A stretch of 64,000 bases of DNA from Nyssa sinensis (taxonomy: Eukaryota > Streptophyta > Magnoliopsida > Cornales > Nyssaceae). Positions 11,790 to 25,801 of this stretch are shown piece by piece (position 1 is the stretch's first letter; each line of letters begins with the position of its first letter). The stretch covers positions 5,952,392 to 6,016,391 of the forward strand of contig CM018036.1 in the NCBI GenBank assembly GCA_008638375.1, written 5' to 3'. Below the pieces are notes generated by a model. That model had not been told where the DNA came from. It was given only the letters and a program-made list of their open reading frames with translations, and did not search any database. Made by a program: the position numbers and the translations under genes.

Positions 11790-14680
11790 GTACTTATATA
11801 TCTAACTTATTGATTATAGAAATTATCGAGATCAATTAATTAAATAACTTTTTATTATCTGTTATATATATAAAAGATGATTATGTAAGAATGACAAGTG
11901 TCAATTTATGTAATGTAATAAAATACAGTTACTCATATATTAACTAGGTGGGATTCAACTATTTTTCAAATAAATGCCATATGGCTGTCTTCATAGAGTG
12001 GGGGTTCACTCTCATCTTTTTACTACAATTATTATTATTATTATTTTTACTTTTCCCAAGGCAGAATGTCACTGCTGCTGGTCTTCAGTGGCCAGCGCAA
12101 ACATTTGAATGAGATGAGTTGAGGATTGGCATACTAGTTTTTTAGAGGAGCAAAGGATTTGAAAGTGATAGTTTGAGAGAACAATAGTTGTTGTGCTTTA
12201 AAAAAAAAAATTATTATTTTAGTATTGAAGAAGAGTTTTCACAATATGATATTTTGTGCTATAATAGTATCAAAATATATATTTAATATAATTGAAATAA
12301 CAATTAATATTAAAGATGCTCTAACATTGATTTATGATCAAAGCATTGCTGATTAGGAGAAGTTGTCACGCATGGCATATTTTTTCAATAAATTTTAAGA
12401 TAATAACACTCATCTGTTATAATAATTGATAATTATAAAAACTTCTTTTGTTAGAATTATCGGGTGATGAACGATAATGAAAAGTATGAATTTATTATTT
12501 TATATGTATGAATAATTACGAGAACCTCTTTTATGATTATAAATAAAAAACAAAAAAAAAGTCAATATAAAACAGAAGAATATTTTAGTCACATAATTAT
12601 TTTTTTGAAAGTCTAACATAGTTAACAATAAATTTTATAAAGAGGAAAATTTTTGTATATTTTAGCGTAATAAGAGAAGATCAATATAATTTTAAAACAT
12701 ACAGAAAATATTTTTGAAATTATCAAATAACTTGAGAAAGTTAAAATAATTATTCTTAAACATAAAATAATGAAATTCATCGTAATAAGTGTACGTAGAA
12801 TTCAATTATTTGTGTATTAAAGTAAAAAAAATCTTAAGAGTTTGGAGAAGCACATCCAAGCTCCTAGAAACTTACAACGCATTCCTAACATAAAAAATTC
12901 TTCTCATAACTAAGAAAGTGTGTTTAGGAGGGCCGATTCTAAATAATTTGAGACCTAAAATAATAAGGTGACAACTCTAAATAAGGTTCATTTTATTTTT
13001 AATATTAAAATATTTATTTTTATTATTTCCTATAAATATATATACATATTTTTAATGTAAAAGTATAATAGTAATCTAATAAGAGAAGTATATATTGCAT
13101 AAAAGTCTAATAATAGAGTTATTACATAATCAAATAATAGAATAATTAAACTTACAAAAAATATAAATTATATAATACAAAATAACTATTCACGTATTTT
13201 TTATTATGACTTTATTAATAAAAATAATTTTTTTTAGAGTCTTTATGTGTCTTTCTTGTTAAGTTAAATTCTCTTTAATCTTATACTTCTAGTTTAAGAT
13301 TATAATACATATGACGGAGTATCATTTAAAAGAAACATTGCTAAGTTGTACTCTAGACCCTTAAAAATTATCTCGAAAGCATAGTATATTCCATAGAGTC
13401 CCGCATATTTTTAATTAAAAAAAGTATAATTATGTAACAAATTTATCACTTCACTCTCTAAATAGCAAATTTGCTACCAATCATTCGGAAGTGTGACTGA
13501 ACGGTAAGAACGTTGATGATAAGTTTGTTTGGATAGGTTTTCAAACGCGGATTTTGAATTTCAAAATGCGGGATACGAGTTTGAGAAGTTATTAATTTTA
13601 ATTTTTTATAATTTAGATTATCATATCCTAAATGTATTTTCAAAGTTTTTTAAAAATTAAATAAATTTTTTTTTTAAAACATTTCAAGTTCGAGTTCTTT
13701 CGGTGAACAGTTAGAGTTTAAAGAATATTTTGATTCTCACGGGGATAAGAATTTATTTTACTGGGCATAAATTAATTCAAAATATCAGAATTATCAAAAC
13801 TTAATTTAATATAGCATAAATTAATTGTTATCAATTCATTAAAAAAAAAATAATTAAAAAAATTTCTCAAACTCACGAGTTCTAATGTTTGCCGATCTCC
13901 TCCGGAGATGGTCATAAAAAATAAAATACTCGTACAAAATATTTGAAAAGTGCTTCACGCGAAAACGTTGTTTTCAGCGTTTCCAAACATAGAAAAACCG
14001 GGCTTAAGCCACCCACCGTGAAAATAAAAGTTCACTAGGGATGGAACATGATTTGGACAAGTCACCACAAGCCATGTGGATTGCACCATTGTCAAGTGTG
14101 ACAGCCAAGTTAGGCAAATTTTAAATGCAAATCATTATTTTATTATTTGGAATTGAGTGTTGGTAAATAAAAAATTAATGTTATGGTATATATGTGGTTG
14201 TTCATAATAACTACCCTTTTTTAATGGCCAAGGATTGGTCCATTTGATTCATAACTACAAGAAACATTTAATTTATGATTTGCATTGGCTGGTCACTATC
14301 ATAGTTGCAGATCCCACCACATGAGAAATTACTATGGCATCAAAATTCAGATGATAAGATTTGAGAATAAATTTTAATATTTTTTTTTACCAAATTCAGA
14401 TTTTTTTTTAAATAATTACTGTAACTTTTTTTTGAGTTATATGATATTTATAAGAATATTTTTTTATATTTTAAAAAATTATACTAGCCTCACAAGATTA
14501 ATCCTCCCTATAAAATTAGTCGTTAACAAAATTATGATTTTTACTATTTTTCTTTATATAATTAAAATATTTTTATATATTATTTTGACCTTATCTATAT
14601 TTTCAAAGTTCATAATAATAAGGCTGTTATAATTTTTTTTTTTTTAAGATAAATCGGCAAGCAAGTATCCAATGCATCAA
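11790..14680. other. AT-rich intergenic DNA with transposon relics
   Basis: No gene is seen. About 12,404-12,760 looks like an eroded copy of the AT-rich TIR family (left part with GATAATTATAAAAACTTC, right part with TTGAAATTATCAAATAACTT). At about 12,929 AGGGCCGATTCTAAA followed by TTGAGACCTAAAA resembles the end of the GGCCGG-terminated element found in the SAE1 intron at 32.2-33.1 kb. The rest is unassigned. Confidence 0.4.
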
Positions 14681-14681
14681 A

Positions 14682-15030
14682 CTAAGTGCTCGTTTGGATG
14701 AATAATGAAAATGAACGTTTTTATTGACAGCCTAAGTCTTCATTCATGTCCAGTTTATGCGCACCAGATTAAGTGCTCGTTTGGATGTTTTTAATGGTAA
14801 CCTAAGTCTCCATTTCTACTCAGCTTATACGCATCAAGCTAAGTGCTATTTGAATGAATGGTGAAAACGGGCGTTTTGAAACGAGTGTTTTTACTAGCAT
14901 CTCCTATTCTTGCATGGCATCCCCATTCCCACCTACCTTATGCTCACCAGACTAAGTGCTCGATTGGATGAACGGTGAAAATGAGCGTTTTTACTGGCAG
15001 CCTAAGTCTCCATTCTCACAAAGTTACTAA
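14682..15030. repeat. Minisatellite, four irregular units
   Basis: Four copies begin AAGTGCT at 14,684, 14,771, 14,841 and 14,954 (spacings 87, 70 and 113). They share TCGTTTGGATGAA, GTGAAAATGAGCGTTTTTA, CAGCCTAAGTCTCCATT and a CTTATGCGCACCAGA linker. The units vary in length through deletions and insertions, and no gene overlaps them. The GTTTGGATGAA motif resembles the ends of non-autonomous DNA transposons, so the array may have started from one. Confidence 0.7.
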
Positions 15031-15429
15031 CGATCGACGCAGAATAGAGTCGAATTCGAGACGCTTAAATTTTATTATCAACATCTTTATCGCTCGACCA
15101 CGCCGCTGGGTGATGTAAGGTTATTATAATTATAGATATGACATTGGAGGTTGGTGTTATTATTTATAAGGAATAAATAAAAAATTTATATTTTTTTGTT
15201 AATATTTATTTTTTATAAATATTAAATATCACAAAAATGTCAATCTAATTATTATTATTATTTTGTATTACATCTTTATATATATTTTTTAAACTATTCA
15301 AATTGACCCATAACCAGGATGAGAAGCGAAATATAGGTAAAAAATACTAAGAAAAAAAGGAAACGTCCTAGTATTTATAAACTCTCAAAATTTTTTATAA
15401 AAAACAATATAAAGCTGATATACCATAAA

Positions 15430-16015
15430 AGAGCAGGCCAATCAGCACTTGACACGTATGACTATGAATCCAACTCAAGCTCGGCTAAGCTCAGCTCACG
15501 TTCAGTCAGTGGCTAAGCACTCAAACATTCAGAACAGGATATAAGGTCGGAAGTAGCCAAGCTTATGCCTCCAGAGCATATGTATATCTGGATAAGGATC
15601 CCAGAGTCAATTACAGGATCCAGACCAACACTCCAGACCTTGTCACCACCTTAGCGGTTGCCGAGCAGGAATAAGAAAGCAATCTTCAACACGGAGACAG
15701 TCCTCAACACGGAAACAGTCTTCAATAAGGAAACTACCATCTATGATTATCTCTATGCAATACTCCACAAGGTAACTGCAATCTCCGATAATCAAATCCC
15801 TATATTCATGGCTCCGAATCCTAATCAACTTAGGAAGGCCACAGTCTATAAATTAAACCCTAAAGGTACGCTTTATTTTCATGCTCATTCTTTGGCTTTC
15901 AATACAGTCTTTCAATTCCATTTACTTACTTAAGCATCGGAGCGGCTACCGTCGGAGCCAATCTGGTGGTCACGGAGCCATACTTATTGCGAGTCGAAAA
16001 GTGCAGCATCAAAAG
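15430..16015 (+). mobile_element. LTR fragment of a Gypsy-type retrotransposon
   Basis: This block aligns, in opposite orientation, with 36,080-36,690. Shared landmarks in order are a CTCCAGA..-type tract, GCCGAG with GGAATA, ATGGCTCC followed by AATCCTAATCAACTTAGGAA, TATAAATTAAACCCTAAAGG (TATA-box-like), CTTTGGCTT, ACTTAAGCATCGGAG, GGCTA and GTGCAGCATC. A TATA-like motif followed by a conserved R region ending in a hairpin-rich stretch is usual for plant LTRs. No internal coding region or second LTR is adjacent, so it is a solo LTR or a broken LTR. The superfamily is inferred from general appearance. Confidence 0.6.
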
Positions 16016-16651
16016 CAATAAAGAATTAATATGATATATAAAAATATTAATGTTAAAGAATAATTATAAATTTTTTAAGAGAATATTTTAACCAATTTTT
16101 TAAGAAGGACAACAAAGAAAAATAATGAGAAGTGCATTTCTAATAAAATTTTCAATGTTTTTCTAAAGTTTTAGAAATGTTTCTTACGAGTTTTATCAAT
16201 TTTATTTTAACATTTCGGAATTGTTTTTCCACAGTTTTCTTTACATAATTTTAGAAATTTTGTTTTAATTTATGAAGAAAATGTTTCCATACTTGAAAAC
16301 TTATATCTCTAACACCGCTCTATTTCCTTTGAGATGCTATGCCACAACTTTCCCTTAAATTGTTTTTACAGTTCTTACATATGAAATGATTTGTAGAGAA
16401 AAAAAAAAGATTCAAGGAAAATGATACTATTTTCTCTCATTTAAATGTCCGTGACAGAAGAAAAAGAAAAGATTAGGAAAAAAAATTTAAGTGATTAAGC
16501 TTACTTCTCAATCTCTCCATAAACGAGGAGATATGCAAAGAAAATAAAATTTAGTTAATAAAAAATATTAAAATTTTAAAAATGGCCTTAAATGAATGAA
16601 TTAAATATTAAGATAATTGTCAAATAAGAATAATATAATTGTCAATTAGTT

Positions 16652-16707
16652 ATATATATATATATATATATAGCAAGGCAAATCTTCACAAATCTCTCCC
16701 CTCCCCC

Positions 16708-16781
<74 letters not shown>

Positions 16782-16790
16782 CAAGCCAAA
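16652..16790. repeat. Compound (TA)n-(CT)n-(TA)n microsatellite
   Basis: A (TA)n run, a unit TAGCAAGGCAAATCTTCACA, a (CT)n run of about 17 repeats, a second (TA)n run and then TAGCAAGCCAAATCTTCATA follow one another. The near-identical flanks of the two (TA)n runs show that a short segment including the microsatellite was duplicated locally. Confidence 0.8.
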
Positions 16791-17159
16791 TCTTCATAAA
16801 TCTATCAGGGCTCAACTCAAATTTGGTTGCCCAAATTCTAGCCAACTGATTAAGCAAATCTGATATTAGTTATTTTTCTTCTTTAAGAATAATGTCCCCT
16901 CTGGCCATATTAAGTTGGGCATGCTATAGGAATAGTGAGGCCACTAATTTGCATACTTAATTGATAAAATTCAATGAATGATTCCATTTTTTTAAGATAT
17001 GATTGTGGTGTTGGCAGTTGGATTCTGATAGAGGGCAGGTCGGGATTGGCCCCCACTCCCGTTTGTTTGGTGAGAAAATCACATTGTAGTAATGGAAAAT
17101 GATTTCTCCGCAATAATTTAGTAAATCATAATGGGGAGTTGAATGTGTTTGTTATCATT

Positions 17160-18282
17160 GCATTAATTTGATTCTGAAAAGTTTGTTGAGATAGACTTGA
17201 AAGTGGTGCAAGAAGCTGAGAGGACTCTGAAAAGGAAGAAAGATTAAAATCATATCATTGATGTTGATGGTGAGATTTCATTTTGGGCCCTCACCCCACT
17301 TCTAAATCCATTATGTAACTACAAATAGTTAGATTAAAGGGTAAATTATATTAATATATTTTAAGATTTTTGATAATTATATAATTTTTTTTAAAATTTT
17401 TAAAATTATATTAAACTTTTCTATTTTGTTTAACAAACTACAAATATTTTTTTAATTAAATTATTTTTTTGTTCAAAATGATAAAATTGATATTTTGTTT
17501 TGTTGCATTTTTTCAGCTTTGACAATTTTTTAATATTTTTAATAATTTTTTATATAAAAATAAATTTAAGATAAATAAATTATTTTTATTTTATATAAAA
17601 ATAAATATAAGATTTTAATTAATATTTACTAAAAATAAAAAAATTAAAATATGTTTAAGATAGACTTGGATGTGGTATAACAAGGTGAGAAGGACATTGA
17701 AAAGAAAGGTAGGATTAAAATCATATCATTGATGTTGATGTGAGATTTCATTTTAGCTTAGTCTCTTTTTTGCCACCACCCTCACTTCTAAATCCATTAT
17801 CTAACTACAAGTTGTCAAATTAAAGATAAATTATATTAATTTTTTTTAATATATTTAAAAATTATATTGATATTTTTTTACTTTATTTAACAAATTACAA
17901 ATACTTTCTTATAGTTAGATGTTTTTCAAAATGATAAAATTACTTCTTTTATGTTTTTTTTGTGTGTATTTTTTTTTTATTTTAACCATTTTTTTAAATT
18001 TTTTTAAAGAATTTTTTATTTTATATAGAAATAAATTTAAGATTTTAATTAATATTTATTTATAAATTAAAAAATTAAAAAAATTGGTCAAAATTAAAAA
18101 AAAAATGTTAAAATAAAATTAAAAGTGACAGATTTGTCCTTTTGAAGAAAAAAAAATTACTGGAGAGAACTATTTGTAGTTTGTTAAGTAAAATAAAGGA
18201 GATCAGTATAATTTTAGAAATCTCATGAGATGTCAGTATAATTGTTAAAAAATTTCAAGAGATGTCAGTGTAATTTATTCTA
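17160..18282. repeat. Tandem segment duplication with TIR-family copies
   Basis: Two segments, about 17,185-17,650 and 17,655-18,080, share GATAGACTTG, GGATTAAAATCATATCATTG, TGATGTTGATG, GAGATTTCATTTT and CTTCTAAATCCATTAT. They appear to be a diverged direct duplication of about 0.47 kb. Each contains the AT-rich TIR element. The second element (about 17,825-18,280) is complete, with left end GATAAATTATATTAAT and right end (reverse complement) GAATAAATTACACTGACATC. No coding potential. Confidence 0.6.
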
Positions 18283-18299
18283 AATAAAAATATGTTTTA

Positions 18300-20161
18300 T
18301 CAAAAAATTAAAATATTGTATACTCTTTAAAGACAAAAAAGCTTAGAAAATATAACCAATGGTGATCTTTTGCTACCTAATGGTAATTAAGTTTTGCTAA
18401 TCCTACTTTAGGGCATTTGTTAAATGTACAAAATATCACAAAACCAAATTTGGTAGCATAAAAATGTACAAGTTATTAAAGTAATTAACTTAATTGTAAA
18501 TTCTCATATATCATTTTATGTGGTTGTTCAATGATTTTTAAGGAGAGCACATTTGCATATGTGTATGTGCTTTCCTATCCGTTAGATTAACATAAATGTA
18601 ACCTTAGTTTGATGACATGTGATTGCGGATGTACTTTTCTTAGCCTTGTTCATTTCTTAAGTATATCAAGAGGATTTATTGGTATATTAATTATAGCTCA
18701 ATTTGTGTCAAAATAAGTATACATGGCGTATTAATTATAGTTCAATAATTGTTATAAATAAATTGAAAATAATAGTACGTAGCTGGAAACTAGCAATGCA
18801 TATGTATTATTTTATTTTATTTTTAAAAATTAAATAAACATGTGTTGTTGATGTGATTATATACCTAATAAATTAAAATTATGAAACATACATTAATATA
18901 AAGTTTTTTATACCTGATTTCAAGTCACGTACTTTCTAGTTGAACATGCCTGCATGTATTCTTTGACTTGACAACAGTAAATTATTGGTGGTTGATAGGT
19001 GAAGACAATGTTCAAATTCATCAAAACTCTAAGCCATATCTTCACTCTTCCATTTATGATTGATTTCAAGTTTATTTGGAATGACATGATAGAGATTCTA
19101 GGTGGTATATTGTTGATAGTCCATATAATTGTGAGTCAGAGACCAAGTTGTAAAGGTAGCAAGTATTTCATGCTAAACAGTAAGAAATTTCAGTGTGAGA
19201 TGGTAAAAAGAAAATAGACACAATGTAAAAGTGAGTGATTTCTTAGAAGTATGAGGCACATGGTGCAAGTGTGGATTGACATTACTGTATAGGAGTATGA
19301 TGATGGCATAATATTCAATGTATTCTTTTAGAATTAGAGTTATGGTATGAATATTATAGAGAGTACACTGTTAGAGTTTAAAGAAGTAATGATTATTGTT
19401 CATAGTGATTCAAGTGAGTTATTTGTAATAGTTTCAACACCCGTGACTATTAGGAAATGACATAACCCGTAACAAACTGGTCACATGAGGTACTAAAGTC
19501 TAAAATAGGAGTTAGTTGAAGGTATGTAGTAAAATATAGTGGAAGATGATAAAAATATTTATGGAGTTTTGGTAAAATCTCTTTTATTATAGGAGGATCC
19601 TTAATGTTCCATGCATAGGTCGTGCGATGGATACTTTGAGGGTTTCCAAACTTTAGTCTTTAGTCTTCATATCACAAAGTCCTCAGTATCCCAAGTTTGT
19701 GAGTTTATAACATGGTTCATTATTAAGTTTATTAGAGTTAGCCAAGATAAGAGTCATTCAACAACTCGACCAGTTTTAACAGTGATACTAAGTTTGTTTG
19801 AAAAGTAAGGTGACCTTTATCAATATCTAAGCTTGTATTAATTGACACTACGTTTGAAGACTAAGAATAACTCAAGTAGGCTTAACCGTACAGGAGTGGG
19901 CGACCAATAATTGGGACTTCACTCCATAGTTACTTCACCATTAAGAGTCCTTAAATATTCTTTTGGCAAAGACTTATCGACACATGTAAATTCAAGATAC
20001 ATGTTGATATTTGGATTGACAAACTGATTCTACAAATCATATTTTTGTGTTGAGTTGTAAGCCTCCGTAAGCTTAGCACGTCTAAATGGGAGTAAGGTAC
20101 ACAAGCCACACAGATATAAATATACCTACACCACCTTAAAATCTTGCCTGCCTTGTCGGCA

Positions 20162-20199
<38 letters not shown>

Positions 20200-23100
20200 A
20201 AAATCAGTTTGAAACCAAGGTTAGGTAATAAACCTAATGTTTTACGGCTTTCAGTATCATGATTAGCAGATAGAGTCCAAGACTCCACCCAACTTTACTG
20301 TGCATTTGGTGATGCCACATTACCTCAGGACCATGTTGGTGGTGGGCAAAAGAAGAGTAAATTTCAACATTATTAGGATGAGATGATGCCACCTTCCATT
20401 GAAAGCAAAAGAAAGAGTTTGTGTTATACTCATCACCTCTTTCTATCATTTTTTTTTATCATCTTTCATAAGTGGGTCTTATTATAGGTCCTATAATGAC
20501 CCCTGCAGTGGAATCCAAGGTGTTATTTAATAGGTCTTTTAACATGAAAAAATTATTTTATGAGTCCGTAAAAAATATATGACAATTTTTATAATTTTAA
20601 TAAGTATAACAAATTTTACATAAATTTTACAAAATATTAAAATTATAGACACAGACAAATTATGTGAGGGGCATACTTAAAATGATGAATTATATCATAA
20701 AATCATTGAAAATTAACATTGTCAAGGGTGGTGCAATTGTCCCATTCAAAAATTTGTGAATCTTACTTACCTGAGAGGCTGGTCGCATTAGTGAAAAAAA
20801 TAATAATTTTTTGGCACTTTTTGTAATTTGATTATTGTAAGAAAGCATGAACCCATCAAATTTTATTTTCTCAGCAAACAAACAGAAAAACTTATCCATA
20901 TGGACATCCGTTGTACGATAAGATAAGAGGATGAAATTTCATGAGATTGGCAGACATTGCTGGCTCCAAGGGCATGAAATCTTGGAAGTGGGACCAGAGT
21001 CCTGTAAAGGGAACATTCATTGCTTGCTCTCTTTCATTCATAAGGATGTTTATACTTTATAGGTGACATGACCCAGCTGACATGGGTGATTATATAATGG
21101 ATGTCATTAGCAGATTGTTAAGTCATTTTTAATGACCCTTTTAAAGATAAATCTTTCCTCAATTAAAACGCGTTAGTTTGTAAATTTTGAATCAATTCAT
21201 ATGTATGAATTAGATTGTTTATTAAGGAATGTGTCTTGACTTATTTAAGTAAGTAATAGAATAAATTTTTATCCTAATTTAAATATATCTCTATCATGTA
21301 TTAATAAAGATTAGTATTTTGAATCATAACAAAATTATATATGTATCTAAAATAAATACATAGATAGGTGGTCTGTATAATGTGATTGTGAGATATAGTA
21401 CATTTTTTTCTCTCTAGTCCTTCTTCTCTGCTGGGTTTGGAACGTGAAGATTAAAGAGGTAACTTTAATAAGCAGCCCTGCATAACTTCGCAAAATTTGA
21501 AAACATATACGGACGCCAGAATTCAACGTTTGACTCATAACAATAACCAATATATGATTTACGGGTATCTTTCGCAGCTAGATATAACTTAACCCGTATA
21601 CATATTGCATGCATTGAATATTTACCACTCTTAACTTTGATAGAAATGGAATCTTATAGTTTCTGAAAGAAAGGCATTTTGCATCTGGGCCTCATTAGTC
21701 ACCACATGCCTAACAAAAATAGAATTCTTTTTGCTATGTTTGAATAAACATAAAACTTAAAAAATATGTTGAACAATATTTATCACACTAGGAATGGTTT
21801 GGACACTCACAAAGGTCATTCATTCAGTTTTCCGTGCATTTTAAATGTACGTGTGAGAATTATGCTTAAAATACTTGAATAATTCATTGTACGAAAGTGT
21901 GACATTACTTGTTACTATCAGCAACATTTTTGTATGGTATAACATTCAATCAATGAGGGGACACCGCATGATCACGCCACCCTCAAGTGGACAAAGTGTG
22001 CGCTATGGACAAAGTTACTATCAGTAACATTCAATCATATACACATGGTGTTCTTTTATTAGAGGGGTGGTATGTATTGTGCAAAAACAATCAAATCAAC
22101 TAATGAATCAATTTCAAATAAGAAAGATAGCAAAAATATACATAAAAGATACACGATATATGTAGTTCGACAAGATATTAATGTCTACTAACAACTGATA
22201 ATCAATTCATTATGTATTTAAGAAGTTACAATAATGAAACACTCGCAAATCTAAAATATTCTTTACACTCAATAACGACTCATAAAACGACACACTAACC
22301 TTAGATAAAAAAACACATTGTTATATATGCATGATCGGCGATGAAAATCTTATACATGTCCAAACAAAAAAACTATTTTTTTTTTAACAGAACATTTCCT
22401 CCGTTCGAATGAAGAAGAATCTATTGGAATTGCATTTGGTAACAAAAAATATTCAAAATAAAATCAGATTAGAAAAAGCTTTTTAAAAAATTACAAACAG
22501 ACTATAAAAAATTCAAATAAATTCAAGACAATCACCTAACATAATCCCGAGAGCAAGAAAATATTTTTTCAAATCTTGAATATGAATAATTATTATCCAT
22601 GATGCACTTCTATAATTACAGACAAGAGTTCCCTTGAGGTAATTTTGAAAGATGATCAATTTGAGGCAGTTATAAATAACTCTACCACAAAGCAAGTACC
22701 TCTTTTAAATAGACAGATTCAAAGTTTGGCCCTTTTCCGTACATGAAATTAACTCATTTCCATAAACATTTTATGGGGATTCTAGTTTTTCTTTGAAAAC
22801 CACACCTCAGATTTATTGCCTCTGCTACTCCAACAAATTGCTTCGTTTATACATCAGGCAATGCATTTTGGGGGAAAAAAAAAAGAAGGTTTTACTCGTT
22901 TTAAGTGGACTGTATAATATTTTAAAAGTTTATGGAGACAATCTTTTATTTGTTAAATACATATTTTGTATCTTTCAGGAAGAAAATTTATTTGATATAT
23001 AAAAAGTATATTTCTAATATATAAAAGAGTCTGTATCTAAGACGACAAAGTTATTTTTTTCTCAAACGTGGCTTGGATTCAAAGTTTAATGTATGTGCAC

Positions 23101-23400
23101 ATATATTTAGATAAATTTATATATATATATATGTGGGTAGAGAGAAGAATGGGCATAAATGGACATGCACTGAAGATCATGATCCATCATCACGATTTTA
23201 CAAAATAATCATCTTAAACTTGTAAATATTTAAATGACGGTGAAAATTACAAAATATAATGTTTCCTTCAATTGATTCTTCTTCTTATGAATAGATTTCT
23301 TCTGTTGCCAAATATGTAACTTCAATTTTTGTTCCATTAAACACCTTCGAGGTCCATTTTTCCTTTATAATAAGTGGTTCCCAAAAAAGTTTGATGGGTT
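18300..23400. other. Gene-poor AT-rich stretch
   Basis: No gene or diagnostic transposon domain was recognised. A (TA)n microsatellite lies at about 20,167-20,198. The segment about 19,000-20,150 is less AT-rich than its surroundings and could be old LTR material. Short reading frames here look random. Confidence 0.4.
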
Positions 23401-23439
23401 TTTTTTGGCAGTTTTAGTCTACAGTCTTGCTCATGATAA

Positions 23440-24030
23440 TGCCTACAGTTTAAAGGGAAGGCGACGCAGGATCGAGGTCTATCCTAATAGTTTGAGTGTT
23501 TCACGTAATTGGCGTGAGTTCGATTTTTCTTTTTCTTTATCGCTATAAAAAATAAAAAAGGAGGTACTTTTGTGTGAATCTGTTTTATAAAGGGATTCAG
23601 GATTGAAATCCTATTCGAATGATACGAATGTCTATTTTTCATGTAATTGACGTGAGTTTGATCGATATTTTTGTGTGAACCTATTTCATAAAAGGACTCA
23701 GGATTAAGATCCTATTCAAATAATGCGAGTGCTTATTTTTCATGTAATTGACATGAATTTGATCCCTCATCTTTTCGTTGTATAAAAAATAAAAAATTAA
23801 AGGAACTCTAGATAGGCCGGAGAAACCTTTTTGTGAACTTGCTTCCTGAAGGGATTCAGATTTGAGGTTCTATCCGAATAACGCGAGTGCCCAATTTTCA
23901 TATAATTTACGTGAATTTGATTCATCTTTCTCCTTTCATCGTATACAAAAAAATAAAAAATAATAGAGAAAAATAAGGAACTCTAGATAGAACATAAAAC
24001 TTTTAAGTGAACCTGTTTCATAAATTGTAT
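23440..24030. repeat. Tandem array of a SINE-like unit, about four copies
   Basis: Diverged units repeat in order: TGTGAA, CATAAAGGGATTCAGG, ATTGAAATCCTATTCGAAT, ATGCGAGTG, ATTTTTCATGTAATTGACGT, GAGTTTGATC and an A-rich end such as TATAAAAAATAAAAAA. Spacing is about 110-190 bases because the A-rich tail is present or absent. A single related copy lies at 27,160-27,315. The A-rich tail and the dispersed occurrence suggest a SINE-like origin, but no clear RNA polymerase III box was found. Confidence 0.55.
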
Positions 24031-24750
24031 TAATTACATTTAATCATGTGAATGAATTATCTAACATTGACGAGATAGATATTTTTTATATTTAATTAAT
24101 AAATTATGATTAATTTTATTCATAAACTTGAATTCAATGACTTTCTCCCTCCCCAAAAAAAAAAAAGAATTACTCTTTGAGCTGAGGCTACAAGTGTCCA
24201 AAAAACACTTATTAAGGTTGCATTTTGTCTCTCACTGTTAACTCTCATGTTTCCCATGTTTATATTTTCAAATAGCTTTTTGTTTAAGTTAAATCTTATT
24301 ATTGAGAAGAACCCATGTTACTTTGGTCCTTCGAACATATTGCCTTCTCCATGTGAATCTGTCTAAATCCATGCCCCTAAATGTTAAAAGACTAGCCCTT
24401 GCTTCTTCTTTCTCCTCTACTCGAGACCTAGTAATTTCTCCCAAACACAGCTCACCAAACTCCTCAATGGTTTCTCAATATGCCATATGGCAATGACATG
24501 TCATGTCTGACTCTAATTTCATGCCATGTGGCAGGAAAAAAAATAGTACGTGGCTCACATTACACGCGATTAAACACTGCAACATATTATCACGATGACA
24601 AAGGAAGTCATTGTTTCATAAGATTGTTAAATCACTGAAACTTCGAAAAAAATCTAGTAATAAGATAATACATAGAAATTTTTTGTTTATTTATATTAAA
24701 ATTTGGCATGTGATATAAATAATGTTATGGTCTTCTTTAAGTATAAAATA

Positions 24751-25272
24751 AGGTAAATTATACATATTTCTTCTAAATTTTTGACAATTACAAAGATCTT
24801 CATATAATTTTAAATACTACATTGGTTTTTCTTATTTTTACTGATAAATTATATATACCTCATCTTCAGTTTTTTTTTTTTTTCAAAATGACAAAAGCAC
24901 CCATTTTATTTTATTGTATTTTTTTTTTTTCAATTTTGACCAATTTTTGTAACATTTTAAATTTTTGAATAAATATAGATTAAAATATTTTTGATAAAAA
25001 ATAAAATATAAGTAATTTACTTTAAATTTATATGTATATAAAATGAAAAAAGAAATCTTTAAAAAAAAGGTAGAAAAATTTAGTCAAAATGAAAAAATGT
25101 AAGGAAAAAAAAAGTAGGTATTTTTGTTATTTTGAATAAAAAAAAAATTGGTCAAGAGAAGAAAAATGTATATTTTATCAGAAAAAGTAATGTAGGATAG
25201 TATAGTTTCACAAATCTCAGAAGAGATTTTATAATTATTAGAAACTTTAAAATATATCAGTGTAATTTACCT
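24751..25272. mobile_element. AT-rich TIR element (non-autonomous), best-preserved copy
   Basis: The left end AGGTAAATTATACATAT and the reverse complement of the right end AGGTAAATTACACTGAT form inverted repeats that continue, imperfectly, for about 40 bases. The core is T-rich on the left and A-rich on the right, with AAAATGACAAAAGCACCCAT and its inverted counterpart near the centre. The element could thus fold on itself. No protein is encoded. Related copies lie at 4.3, 12.4, 17.3, 17.8, 42.7, 44.2 and 63.3 kb. Confidence 0.6.
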
Positions 25273-25770
25273 TATAAAATAGGTCAAATATCATATTTTA
25301 AAATGCTAAATATGAAATTTTTCTGTACTATCTTATCCACTAACTCTTGCACGAGTCTACCAATCAATGAGTCAGCTTGTTCCAATCACTTGAACCACCA
25401 ATACAAAATCACAATTTGAAGATCCAACAACTACCTTTAATCATCACATTGCTTGCCAAAATGCTAAAGTAGATTACAAGAAATGTCTAGAGAAGAACAA
25501 CCTAAAAAAGGAAGATGATTGCATTTTTCTTTTTTCATTGTAAAGCTTGGGCCTAACTTTTGGGCCCAACAACTCAACCTGGTCACCTAACACCACTAAA
25601 ATCTACAACCACTAATCTTAATATAATTGAATCCAAATTAGAGGCCAAAATGGCCATGGACAAAAAGCATTGGAATGAGTATGCAATGGCATGTTAGCAT
25701 GGCCCACATGGTTGTTGAATAAATGTGATACATATGTAGTCAACCTTTGTATTTTTCAATACTATTTTGG

Positions 25771-25801
<31 letters not shown>

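Noticed and set aside
14682..15030. Evenly repeated units resembling a CRISPR array
   Set aside because: Spacing is irregular, units are 70-113 bp, there is no constant repeat/variable spacer pattern, and the DNA is eukaryotic.
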